From the NCBI GenBank assembly GCA_015501075.1, contig JADNYJ010000391.1, positions 1 to 30,302 on the forward strand: a stretch of DNA of 30,302 bases. The letters run 5' to 3'. This stretch comes from Gymnopilus junonius (lineage: Eukaryota; Basidiomycota; Agaricomycetes; Agaricales; Galerinaceae). Position 1 is the stretch's first letter; each line of letters begins with the position of its first letter. This document shows, in pieces, positions 11,551-20,170 of this stretch. Below the pieces are notes generated by a model. The model had not been told where the DNA came from. It did no database searches and saw only the letters and a program-made list of their open reading frames with translations. The position numbers were made by a program, and so were the translations under genes.

Positions 11551-12086
11551 CTGTTGCATTTCGTTCAATTCACCGGTCACGGGTCACAGGCCCTCCAAAA
11601 TCGGCGAAATGTCACAGTTGTCCGCAGTCACAAGGCTGAGTGGCGAAACCATTTGATGGCCATAAATTTGGTCATTTTTGCACTTAAAATCGCAAAAATC
11701 ACCCCAGAACTGGTGAACTGCCACTCTGGCATTCTTAAATTACTAGAAATAAAAGTTGTGAGACTGTAATTAGTTAAACTAAGTATTTTGTGGCTTAGAG
11801 GTCAATGTCCGAGTCTTCATAACTGGGTTTGATATCATGCTACCAAAATCAGACAGATGATTGCTATGTAAGTAGTCAAAAAAGAACACATCAGGTGAGA
11901 ATCGAACCCACTGCCTAGAGCAGTCATTGAACTACTTCGACACATACTACCAGTCCACCACGACAACTCTGTAACACTGGTGAAATTTTAGGTAGGTCAC
12001 AGGTCCCAAGCCCACCTGGTGAACCTGGCATTTCACCGGGCAGGTCACAGGTCACAGGGGGTGGTGAATTGAATGAAATGCAACAG
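11551..12086. mobile_element. 536-bp MITE with terminal inverted repeats and TA target duplication
   Basis: The ends are inverted copies of CTGTTGCATTTCRTTCAATT followed by CACC, differing at one base over the first 24 (G at left, A at right). TA flanks both ends (11549-11550 and 12087-12088), as with Tc1/mariner-type insertion. Just inside each end are repeats of the GGTCACAGGTCACAG type. No transposase is encoded. It lies just upstream of the truncated lipoyl fragment. Confidence 0.75.
11892..11973 (-). other. tRNA-like Pol III promoter remnant inside the MITE
   Basis: On the minus strand an A-box-like TGGTGGACTGG (11960-11950, fits TRGYNNANNNG) is followed 41 nt later by a B-box-like GGTTCGATTCT (11908-11898). 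The B box sits in a T-arm-like stem-loop with stem GTGGG/CTCAC and loop TTCGATT. A T6 run follows within 15-20 nt, as in Pol III terminators. No acceptor stem can be formed, so this is a tRNA-derived or SINE-like remnant, not a tRNA gene. Confidence 0.5.
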
Positions 12087-12088
12087 TA

Positions 12089-12277
12089 GTATTAGAATGC
12101 ATATAATAGTATCAGACCACCTATATATGATGATAGGTAAAATTTAAATATATGCCCTTCAGAATAAAATAGAACACACCTTGAACAGCGAATCTGATAG
12201 TACCTTGGCACAGATATTAGATTATATAAGCAGCAGAGGAACGCTGCTGATATAATCACACACCCAGCTCTGGATAC
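12089..12277. other. AT-rich spacer between MITE and Ngaro-type repeats
   Basis: AT-rich sequence with TATATATGATGATAGG near 12123 and a small hairpin GCAGCAGAGGAACGCTGCTG near 12232. No gene recognised. Confidence 0.4.
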
Positions 12278-12414
12278 TCCAATGGTCTTGAGCTTAGAGA
12301 TGGTCTGTCACGCTGAAGCTTTTAGCGCATGGACAAGTCACGGCACATGGCCGTGACCCTCCAAAATGGAATTGTACATTCAAGTAATATACAACACAGT
12401 CAGGTAGAGTCCTA
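12278..12414 (-). repeat. Direct repeat copy 2 (candidate B2 of the Ngaro element)
   Basis: 137 bp starting TCCAATGGTCTTGAGC and ending GGTAGAGTCCTA; nearly identical to 12703-12846 in the same orientation. Differences are a 7-nt insertion (GGCTGAA) in the other copy and a few substitutions. Confidence 0.85.
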
Positions 12415-12702
12415 CAAAGAAGAAATCTCAGGGAGAGGTGGGTGGGCTGCAGAAAAGTTCCTACAGCGGGGGCAGCGAGGAGTGAGTGCAGAAAGCAAAG
12501 GTGAGATGAGCTTGCCTGTCATCCTTGAGATGTGTCTGGGAGACACAGGCCGAGGAAAGGAGAAAAGGAGATGGTTTCAGCCTGAGCCAGAAACCAGGAA
12601 GGCGCATCACTGCTGGCACGTGACAGATAGGCTGCACACTTTGCATTCACACCTCGCTGCCCAGTGTGACCACTGGATTTGAATAAAGTCCCTTTAAACT
12701 TA
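12415..12702 (-). repeat. Block between the direct repeats (candidate A2 of the Ngaro element)
   Basis: A 288-bp single-copy stretch between the two direct repeats. In Ngaro elements this position holds A2, a copy of the element's 5' end A1. No A1 copy is present in this window, which is expected since the element's 5' end is missing. Confidence 0.45.
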
Positions 12703-12846
12703 TCCAATGGTCTTGAGCTTAGAGATGGTCTGTCACGCTGAAGGCTGAAGCTTTTAGCACATGGATGAGTCACGGCACATGGCCGTGACCCTCCAAAATG
12801 GAATTGTACATTCAAGTAATATACAACACAGTCAGGTAGAGTCCTA
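12703..12846 (-). repeat. Direct repeat copy 1 (candidate B1 of the Ngaro element)
   Basis: 144 bp, same start and end as 12278-12414. It lies immediately downstream (minus sense) of the recombinase gene, where Ngaro B1 belongs. Confidence 0.85.
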
Positions 12847-12853
12847 ATGTGAA

Positions 12854-12875
12854 TTTTTTTTTTTTTTTTTTTTTT
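12854..12875 (-). repeat. A22 homopolymer (T22 on the plus strand)
   Basis: A run of 22 T on the plus strand, that is A22 in the sense of the recombinase transcript. It lies about 107 nt past the recombinase stop and 8 bp before repeat B1. Confidence 0.9.
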
Positions 12876-12981
12876 CCAAGAGCTTGGTTGAGACAAGAGG
12901 TGTGCATTGAAAGTAATAATAAAGAAGAGATGATGAAGAGATGTGAGGAGGACTGTGATTACCATTTGATACTTTTTAGAG

Positions 12982-13968
12982 TCAAAACTCAAGGTTTTGA
13001 CATGCATAGAGCATACCCTGTAGCACAACAGGATTTTTGCGAACATAGATTTTAAAGGCATCCAAAGACCATCGACCAATGCCTTGAATAATTTGTGGTG
13101 GGGTTCCTAATTCCGCCAATAGAGTTGCACCACCAGCATGCATAGATTGGCCAGCAACATCATTATCAAAGAACATGCGCATGCGTCGAATAAAGAATGA
13201 TCACATCGGAATGTTCCCTGAAGACAAGAGCCACAAGGGTGAGGCTAATGCCATGAGTTTGTCACGGGAGTTAAGATATTGACAGAAATAGGGCATAGGG
13301 TTAATGCATGGGTGGAAAGACTTGATGATGACCTTGTTCCCCTCAAAGAGGCAGTCAGCTTTGTGAGATGGAAGATCAAATTGGTACCAATCTTGGAAAA
13401 GGGTTAAGGAGGCACGGCGAATAATTTTGTGCCAGTTTGCAATCTCAGGGTCATCTGGGAAAGTTAATTCACCCAGTCTCAACAAGCCAAAGAATCCCGT
13501 CAAAAGCAGGGCAACAAATAGGAGGTCATCATGGTTGGTAGAGGACTTATAATGGTTCAAGATACATTCAAGGTCATCGAGTGTTAATGCATGTTTTCTG
13601 CGCATGACATTAGAGTCCATTTTGTAGGCACCTTGTAATGTACAGCAGACCAAGGGAGAAGACCGTGCTTGACAGATGTTTGGAAACTGTCCTTCGAGTT
13701 GGTGAGAGATGCCTGAAAGATAATTATCAACAGATTTGGGTTGGATATAGAAAGTTTCATAAGCAGCATATAAAGATAAAATTTCAGGGGAGGGGTTAAC
13801 AGGAAGATTGTGCTGATGACAGAAGTTGAGGTAAGAATGCAAAGCAGAAGTATAGGAATGGACTGTAGATTTGTCAATTGCATTGCCCAGGAGCACTGCA
13901 CATCTATGAGTGATTTGCTCTGGGCTCCAGGTCATCCTTATGGGCCGCCTGGATCGAGTGGGTAGCAT
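12982..13968 (-). pseudogene. Tyrosine recombinase of the Ngaro/DIRS element, inactivated
   Basis: Starts at the ATG at 13968, 2 bp after the RNase H stop, and runs in one frame to 12982 apart from a TGA at 13203-13201. The N-terminal SAM-like part is seen (STVHSYTSALHSYLNFCHQHNLP, KSVDNYLSGISHQLE). Catalytic motifs: the first Arg in LLRLGEL is intact, the Lys region follows (SHKADCLFEGNKV), and the nucleophile Tyr is in DAFKIYVRKNP. The conserved H-x-x-R box, normally of the form GHSxRAGGAT in this family, reads GQSMHAGGAT, so both the His and the second Arg are lost. The in-frame TGA falls where the family usually has Trp (SFF follows), so TGG to TGA is likely. It would have integrated the circular DNA copy without an integrase. 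Confidence 0.85.
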
Positions 13969-13970
13969 GA

Positions 13971-15353
13971 TTACTGCTTTGCAGCCCCCAATGTAAAAAG
14001 AGGGGGTCGAAGCACAAGAGACTTGTCAACCAAGTCACGATGGTAGGGCTCAAACACATCAACTATAAGTCCAGGATGAATAGCAACAGCACGGTTGATG
14101 TCACCATGGGACAAAGCATCTGCTACCCCATTATCTCCTCCTCCTACATGAAGAACATGCATATCATGACTGCCATCATAAACAATATTAATGGCCTCTC
14201 GTAAAATGAAATTATATGCTGGACGACAACGGAGTGAGGAGAAAATAGATACGGTGTTGAAATTGTCCATATAAAATAACAAAACAGCTCTCAGGAAGAG
14301 AAGCTGAAGAAGCATCACAGAGTGTGCAAAGAACACATAGGGCTTCATAAAAGAAAATCTGACTGGCCTCCATGTCAGTTGGATTGAAGCCATCCAAGTG
14401 ATCAAACTCTGGATCTGCAGGACACTTGGCATAAAAGCCAAGATTTCAGTTTGGGTACCAAAAACCCATTCCCGTGAAACATGCATCACAATAGATAATA
14501 TGGGTGGCATCCTTGCATCTTCCATGCCAAAGATTTGAGTAAATAGATGCCCGTTGAATTAGTAATTTTGTCGATAGCCCACAAAAGATCATCTTTGATG
14601 GCATTGTTGACCCAGATGAACTTGGAGTGATGAGACTTCCCTTTAGTTTTGGCATAGACATTGTTAAGTGCTGGTCGCAAGAGCAGGTAGATGTTCAGAG
14701 CCCAATTGAATCATCCGGTGAGCTGCTGCCAATGCTTTAGCTGAAAGCGAGCATTTGGACGACACCACCCATTCAGCTCCCCAATCAGCTGAGTCTTCCA
14801 ATCCTCAGGTAAGGTGTACAACATCTCATTGGGGTTTACAAGAATGCCAATGATAGTGAGCTCTGAGCCAAACTTGCGTGTGACATTTGTGAGGAATACC
14901 TAGTTTGTCCCAAAGCTGCAATAGCCAAACCTGATGTTTAGGAAAAAAGCTCATTGTAAGGAGGATAATAAGCCAGGTGGGAAGTGAGTGAGATGCCAGA
15001 ATTATCATCGACAAAGCTTTTAAGAGCCAGAATACTGCGGCAATTCTTGGTGATCCAGAGTATGAGACAATAAAAGGATACCCAGATCCCCCAGAAGCTG
15101 CCTCCACCAAAGCAGTTGTTGCGATCGATCCGCATTTTTCCATTGATGCAGACAGCTTGCTTCACTTGCCACATGGGGTGCAAGGGCATGAGGCGATAGG
15201 CCTCAGCAACATCAGATTTCCAGACAATGAGGTCATCAGTCGGAAACTCCTCTCTAATCCGAAGCAGGAAATCTCGAACTGAGTGAGGTTGTCGAGAGGA
15301 TAGGTTGGAACATTGTCGCCATCTATCATGCTGTTGACAGAGAAGTCACCTGC
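13971..15353 (-). pseudogene. Ngaro/DIRS reverse transcriptase and RNase H, frameshifted and 5' truncated
   Basis: Minus-strand remains of the RT/RNase H polyprotein. RT motifs, in order: SVNSMIDGDNVPTY, REEFPTDDLIVWKSDVAEAY (motif A Asp), MPLHPMWQ, NNCFGGGSFWGIW (motif B), SFVDDNSG (motif C, 15015-15004), then PKHQVWLLQLWDKLGIPH and LTIIGILVNPNEMLYTLPED. RNase H follows with its four acidic residues visible: YCDACFTGMGF, YEALCVL, YMDNFNTV and NGVADALSHGD. At least four frameshifts and stops separate these blocks (near 15290, 14975, 14890 and 14500). The N-terminus is cut at 15353 by the Ty3 LTR. The RNase H stop (13971-13973) is followed after 2 bp by the recombinase ATG. Confidence 0.88.
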
Positions 15354-15726
15354 TGTGACGAGGGATATATCATCTGCAAGGCCTTCTTGCAATCCCCTTT
15401 TTTGTTATCTTATCTCGCCGTGATGCCGTAGATACCGTTGTTTACTTTTATTTATTTCACTTCTACTACAATGGTAACTACGGCTTTGTACTATTCTATC
15501 ATTGCCATTATATACTTTGTCCCGCCGCCCTCCATCTGCATGAAGTGAGAGCTCATCTCTACCCTCCTCGGCTGAGCATCCATTAGCTGCTCCCCTACCG
15601 AGGGAGACACGGTCTCTCTGTCTAGAGTCACAAGACCCCGGGACGGATCCCACGTCGACGCCGCATCAACTCTCTCTCTTGCCACCTCACCTCAGCACCT
15701 CGAAGTCCCTCGTTCCGCGCATCACA
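15354..15726 (+). repeat. 5' LTR of the Ty3 element
   Basis: 373 bp beginning TGTGACGAGGG and ending CATCACA (TG...CA). A TATA-like TTATATAC is at 15508-15515. It matches 29451-29826 at roughly 95%; nearly all clear substitutions are CG against CA or TG. Confidence 0.93.
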
Positions 15727-15727
15727 A

Positions 15728-15739
15728 TGGTGGGGGCAC
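15728..15739 (+). promoter_or_regulatory. Candidate primer binding site
   Basis: TGGTGGGGGCAC begins one base after the 5' LTR end. TGG pairs with a tRNA 3' CCA and the rest with an acceptor strand ending GTGCCCCCACCA. I cannot assign the tRNA. Confidence 0.6.
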
Positions 15740-15833
15740 TGCGGACTTCACCCCCGTGCTGAAGTGACGACTTTGAACACACTCAAGAGTCAAACCTCGA
15801 CAGATGGACTGGGCCTCTAGAGTATGTTTTGGC

Positions 15834-16530
15834 CTAACCAGTGCGCTTCGGCTGCACGGTTAGACTGGTCTCATGTTCTTAAAGGTGTTGGCCTCGTCAG
15901 TGCGCCTCGGCTGCATGACGAGACTGACTTCTTGACTGGGCCTCCTGAGTATGTTTTCGGCCTAACCAGTGCGCTTCGGCTGCATGGTTAGACTGGTCTC
16001 ATGTTCTTAAAGGTGTTGCCTTGTCAGTGCACCTCGGCTGCATGACAAGACTAACTTCTTAAATCCCAAGGCCTACCTTCCGCTCATCGATGAGCTGCTG
16101 TTCGGATTCCTCCCCTCTGCCTCCGGGAGACGTGGAGCTTTGGCCTAGTCAGTGCGATTCAGCTACATGACTAGACTGTACTTCGCTTTCCCTCCCTCAG
16201 AGTGGTGCACTTTAGGTCTAATCTGTGTGCCTCACAGCATGACTGGATTGAACCTGTGCTACTCTACTCTTAGGAAGGACGTACCCTTGGCCTGATCAGT
16301 GCACTACGGGGCATGATCAGACTAATTCTACATCTCCCAGGTGCTCCTTCGGCCTGGCCAGTGTGCCTTAGCAGCACGACCAGACTGATTCCACGTCTTT
16401 CCCTTAGGAATAAACATACTATCGGCCTAATCAGTGCGCTTCGGCTGCATGATCAGACTGACTTCACATCTTTCCCCCCCCTGATGAATATAGGTTCGGC
16501 CTGGCCAGTGCGCTTTGGCTGCATGGTCGG
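15834..16530 (+). repeat. Array of about ten covarying 30-nt hairpins in the retroelement leader
   Basis: Units start at 15834, 15893, 15962, 16020, 16145, 16218 (degenerate), 16292, 16354, 16427 and 16501, spaced 58-74 nt with one double gap. Consensus: GGC, a 7-nt arm CTNNNCA, a near-constant core close to GTGCGCTTCGGCTGCA, the complementary arm TGNNNAG, then ACTG. Arms that pair fully: CTCGTCA/TGACGAG, CTAACCA/TGGTTAG, CTTGTCA/TGACAAG, CTAGTCA/TGACTAG, CTGATCA/TGATCAG, and CTGGCCA/TGGTCGG using two G-U pairs. The core can fold as TGCGC-UUCG-GC(U)GCA, a C(UUCG)G tetraloop stem with one bulged U. Units 1-2 and 3-4 are a 128-bp tandem duplication. At the double gap lies the palindrome GCTCATCGATGAGC (16082-16095). 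Confidence 0.85.
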
Positions 16531-17028
16531 ACTGGATCTGTATCCTTCTTGGTCCTTCTCTTATGCCTTCAAATTCGCGTGATCCTTGCTCAGTTGGAGC
16601 ACTAACACTGTGCAACTGGGTCAAAATTCATGCTATTTCTCTTTGAACCCCTTAGTTGGTGTGCGATTCCGCTGCACGATGAAGGATCTTCCCTCGCTGG
16701 ATGGTCTGCTTTTCAAATTGTCACCTTCAACTAATTTCGGTCATCTTGATGACAAGTTCTCACTGCTCACTAGCGGTTATTGACCCTGGTAACATTTCGC
16801 CGGCTTGACTAGCTTCCCAGGAAAGGGACCATCCCTGGTGTGAATGCTTAGTTGGCCTTCACTACCAGCTTGCTTAAAAATTCAGTCTACTGCCTCATGT
16901 TGAGCTAGGGGCCCCTGGACGTGCCCTTATTGCCCAAAATTTTCATAGTCCCTTCCAGTTTATAATGCGCTCTGTTTCCTCCCGATGACTTTACACCTCT
17001 TCATATCACCTTCTTCAATCCCCTCGCT
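16531..17028 (+). other. Distal leader of the Ty3 element
   Basis: Noncoding stretch between the hairpin array and the gag ATG. It contains another hairpin (CAGTTG 16591-16596 with CAACTG 16613-16618) and a degenerate copy of the array core near 16659-16676 (GTGTGCGATTCCGCTGCA). No long open frame. Confidence 0.6.
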
Positions 17029-17438
17029 ATGGTTCTTGGGAAGGCTAATCCTACCAACACTACAAGTCAACCCCCGGCCAAAGCAGGCGGTCATACTACC
17101 CAGAATTCCAGGAATGCTGGCGAAGCTCCTCAGGTCCAAGCTCCGGTAGCTCAGAGAAAAGCTTCTAGCAAGCGAGTTATGATGGAAGAAGTACCTGACC
17201 GGGAGGCCAATGCCAGAGCTTCGCCTCCGCTGCCACTCGAAGGACCCATCATTGCTCCCAATACTACAACTGCTCATAGCACTGTCAGGGGCGAGCGATC
17301 GGGCTCTCATGTCACTGTGGAGGAAGCACCTAACAGACATGCTGCAACGACCGAACCTATCTCCAATTCGGCTTCCTCTTCTGTCCCCTCTCTCGCCTCA
17401 CTCATGAGCTTTGGGTCTGCAAGTACTGCGCTTCTGAA

Positions 17439-17446
17439 TCGACCTC
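17439..17446 (+). repeat. Left 8-bp target site duplication of the hAT-like MITE
   Basis: TCGACCTC directly before the TIR; an identical copy is at 18509-18516. Confidence 0.85.
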
Positions 17447-18508
17447 TAGGGATGAGCACGGGTAACCCGTGGGTACCCAGACGCTAACCCATACCCGTAC
17501 CCGTCACGACCCATACCCGTACACCCACGGGTCACCACGCCACGGGTACATGGGTGACGGGTATTTCTTCGAGGCATATTGTATGCCTCGCGGTGGCAGC
17601 GCAGACACCAAATGGCATCCTTCTGCACATCGCGAGGGTTAGATAAGGGGGGTAGGCGCATCGTGTCAGCGTCAAACATCGAAAACGAGGGAAGGGGAGC
17701 AACGGCGGCAGGTGGGAAGCAATGGCGGTGGCAGCGTGCTGTGGTAGAGATGGAACTGTGGAACATAGCATGTATATCGTCAGTAAAGAAAAGAACGAGC
17801 CCACGGTCGTGAGCTCATTCTTACCTCACCTGGGATGAATGAAACGAAATTGCCACGTCTGAATAAACCAGACAGGCAGTGGGTGGCGGCGACGACAGAT
17901 GTCGTGATGGTGCTGTGGGACCATGCACAAGCACGTAAAACCGTCCCATCTTGCGTTTGCTGCAAGGGAGGCGGTGTGTTGTAAGTGTCGTCCAGGCAGA
18001 AAACCGCCATCTTGCGATTGCAAGCGAGGGATGCGGAGGCAGTGCGCCTGTGAGGTCATAGGCAGTAGTTAGCATGGAAAAAAAGAAGGAGAAAAAGAGC
18101 AGAACGAGCTCGCGAGTCATTCGCGAGCCCGTCTGCTACACACCTGGTTGGGCCTCCCACTACACGGGTCCCCCCTGCGTGTCCAGCATCATCCAGCCAA
18201 GAAAAGTGTGCCCACATCCCTCAGACGAGGGGAGGGGCACACAGGCGCGGTCCTGAGGGCGAGAGAGGGGAGGAGAAGAGGAAGGAGGAAGGAGAGTGGT
18301 GGTGGTGAGCACTGAGAGGGAGACACGTCATCAAAGATGGCTGAATCAGGCTGATCAGCGGTTCGGAATTATGTGGCCGGCTGACTTCGCCTGTATAATA
18401 TCTTGGGTACCTCCGGGTTGCGGGTCTACTGGGCGCTACCCGGACCCATACCCATGAGTACCCATACCCGTGACCCATCTGGGTATGCCTGACCCATGCT
18501 TTTCCCTA
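17447..18508. mobile_element. Non-autonomous hAT-like element inserted in gag
   Basis: 1,062 bp. Ends TAGGGATGAGCACGGGT (left) and TAGGGAAAAGCATGGGT (right, inverted), 14 of 17 identical, with a perfect 8-bp TSD. Short TIR plus 8-bp TSD is the hAT signature. Both subterminal regions (17456-17565 and 18405-18500) are crowded with ACCCGT/ACCCAT motifs in both orientations, likely transposase-binding sites. The interior holds a perfect palindrome (GAGGCATA-TTG-TATGCCTC, 17571-17589) and a duplicated segment (about 17935-17968 and 17996-18028, both with CCATCTTGCG). No transposase. Confidence 0.88.
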
Positions 18509-18516
18509 TCGACCTC
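18509..18516 (+). repeat. Right 8-bp target site duplication of the hAT-like MITE
   Basis: TCGACCTC directly after the right TIR, identical to 17439-17446; gag coding resumes here. Confidence 0.85.
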
Positions 18517-19888
18517 CTCCCGCAGATGGTGACTATGAAGAAGAACCCCCTGTTCTTATCTTCGAGGGTATCACCTTCATGAACGACCATCCCATTTATG
18601 ATGAAGCCCTTCTCACTTCGGTTCATAAGTACTGTGAGCCATTCGACCCCGAACTGGATATTGACCCTCTATACGCATTCGGGGCAGTTAATTGCCTCAT
18701 GCCTGACAGGCCTCCAGAAGAAACAATTATGTTACATGATATTCTCCTTAGGTGGCACAGCCCACACAAACTTTGCCTTTGGGAAGACCTCCAATTGGCT
18801 GTTGTTGGATTCTGCGATGCACTGTTCACGGCGAACGACATCCTTACCCATCAGCTGGAGGACGGAATGTTCTACTCACTCCTTCAAGTAGGATTGGTAG
18901 AAATAGCTCATATTGTCCTCGCTCTTACCCAAATCCTGTGAGGCCTCGCCCAATACTTCTTCTGAGAAACCAACCATGCTCTTATTATTGATCCCAATTA
19001 CTCACTACTGCGAACCCTGGCCTGGCACCATAACCCATCCCAGCTATTGCTCACCATCCCTATTCTGCAGCAATGCTGCAAGGTGGCTACCATGCGCATC
19101 AAGAAGTACTTGAACCTTCTTAAATCGACCTTCCTCCGTTATGAAGACGCCCTTTCCGTCTCTTCATACAATTCTTCCACCTTATCCGAAAGAAACTGCT
19201 ACATGACGCTTTCCCCGAAAGCGGTTCTAGCCTCCTTCGTGGCAAGAGATGACTTCCCCGATGGCCTGCCACCTGAAGCAGCCGATGCATGACAAGAGCT
19301 CCTTGAGAATGAACGCCAATTGGGATGAGAATACCCTTCGACCCCTTATGTCTATCGTCAGCATATGGAGGCTAAGACTCCTCCACCTGACATAGTAGCT
19401 GACCGACAGGTTTACGTCAAACGTATGGAAGCCTCTATGTTTAAGGGCGACAATAATTCCATCAGCACATATTTAGCCAGCCAACATCATTCCGCTTCAG
19501 CACCTATGCCTATCCAAGCACCGCCTTCCATCTCTAGCTTCGCTAAAAACCACACCATATCCTCTTTGCCAGGGATGGGAAATTTTCCCTCTTCTCTAAA
19601 CCCTGGCATGGCGACGAACGGGGGGCCATTGCTGACGTGATGAGGTATTTTGCATGTCGACACAATGCAACAAGCTCCTCAGGCTCCTCAGGCTCCTCAG
19701 GCTCCACCAATCATCAGGTGGACAAGTTACCAATTTTCCCAGAACAAGTCTCAACAGCCCTCCTCGAATCCCTGGCCATCACGCGGTGTTGGCGGGATTG
19801 GGGGGCATGGAGGTCAGGGAGAACATAGCCAAGGAGGGGCCTAACAGACCTGGGGGCCATACTGGCCTTATGGAACAGGAGGAGGAGG

Positions 19889-20065
19889 ATTTAACCCTGG
19901 AGGAGGACTGCCTAATCCTGGAGGAGGACCTCCAAACCATGGAGGAGGACCTCCTAACCATGGAGGAGGACCTCCTAACCATGGAGGAGGACCTCCTAAC
20001 CATGGAGGAGGACCTCCTAACCATGAGGAGACCTCCTAACCATGGAGGAGGACCTCCTAACCCTC
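19889..20065 (+). repeat. 21-bp tandem repeat coding for PPNHGGG in Gag
   Basis: About six full copies of GGACCTCCTAACCATGGAGGA plus two diverged leading copies (FNPGGG, LPNPGGG). One copy near 20020 has lost two single G from GG pairs, which shifts the frame and causes the local stop. Confidence 0.9.
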
Positions 20066-20170
20066 CTGGATGGCCGAATGGCGGCCCAGGTGGCCCAGGT
20101 GGGCCTCCGCCGCCTCCTCCACCTTTTCAACCAGGACTTCCCGTGCAGGCGCCCTTACCGAGGAAGAATG

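Larger units (their letters stand above)
12278..15353 (-). mobile_element. Decayed Ngaro/DIRS-type tyrosine-recombinase retroelement, 5' truncated
   Basis: Read on the minus strand the order is reverse transcriptase, RNase H, tyrosine recombinase, then direct repeat, 288-bp unique block, direct repeat. This is the 3' half of a Ngaro element (RT/RH, YR, B1-A2-B2). The upstream part (gag and the RT N-terminus) is cut off at 15354 by the 5' LTR of a Ty3 element and is not recognised beyond the 3' LTR. Several frameshifts and an in-frame TGA show it is dead. Confidence 0.8.
17029..20170 (+). pseudogene. Gag N-terminal region of the Ty3 element, interrupted by a hAT-like MITE
   Basis: Opens with ATG at 17029 (MVLGKANPTNTTSQPPAKAG) and runs 139 codons until the MITE at 17447. 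Dropping the MITE and one TSD copy puts the frame straight into 18517 and onward (DGDYEEEPPVLIFEG, MNDHPIYDEALL). The same frame continues to about 20020, broken only by TGA at 18939, 18963, 19290, 19326, 19638 and 19641 and TAA at 19842. It ends in a Gln/Pro then Gly/Pro/Asn-rich stretch with a 21-bp tandem repeat. The product would be about 650 aa of low-complexity and helical sequence ahead of the capsid. I recognise no domain in it; it may be an N-terminal Gag extension or a separate ORF. Confidence 0.7.

Noticed and set aside
11892..11973. Possible functional tRNA gene
   Set aside because: T-arm and boxes are present but no acceptor stem pairs, so it is only a remnant.
12519..13079. 186-codon minus-strand open frame with a Lys run
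   Set aside because: It runs through the A22 tract, repeat B1 and the candidate A2 block; the lysines are just translated poly(A).
15401..15685. Minus-strand frames inside the LTR
   Set aside because: They lie within a repeat that is duplicated at 29451-29826 and have no coding features.
15834..16530. The regularly spaced palindromic repeats resemble a CRISPR array
   Set aside because: Repeat arms vary with compensating changes, spacing differs, and the array lies in the leader of a eukaryotic LTR element with no cas genes.
17456..17565. Telomere-like ACCCGT/ACCCAT repeats
   Set aside because: They are irregular, in both orientations, and confined to the two ends of a TIR element with 8-bp TSD, so they are subterminal transposon motifs.
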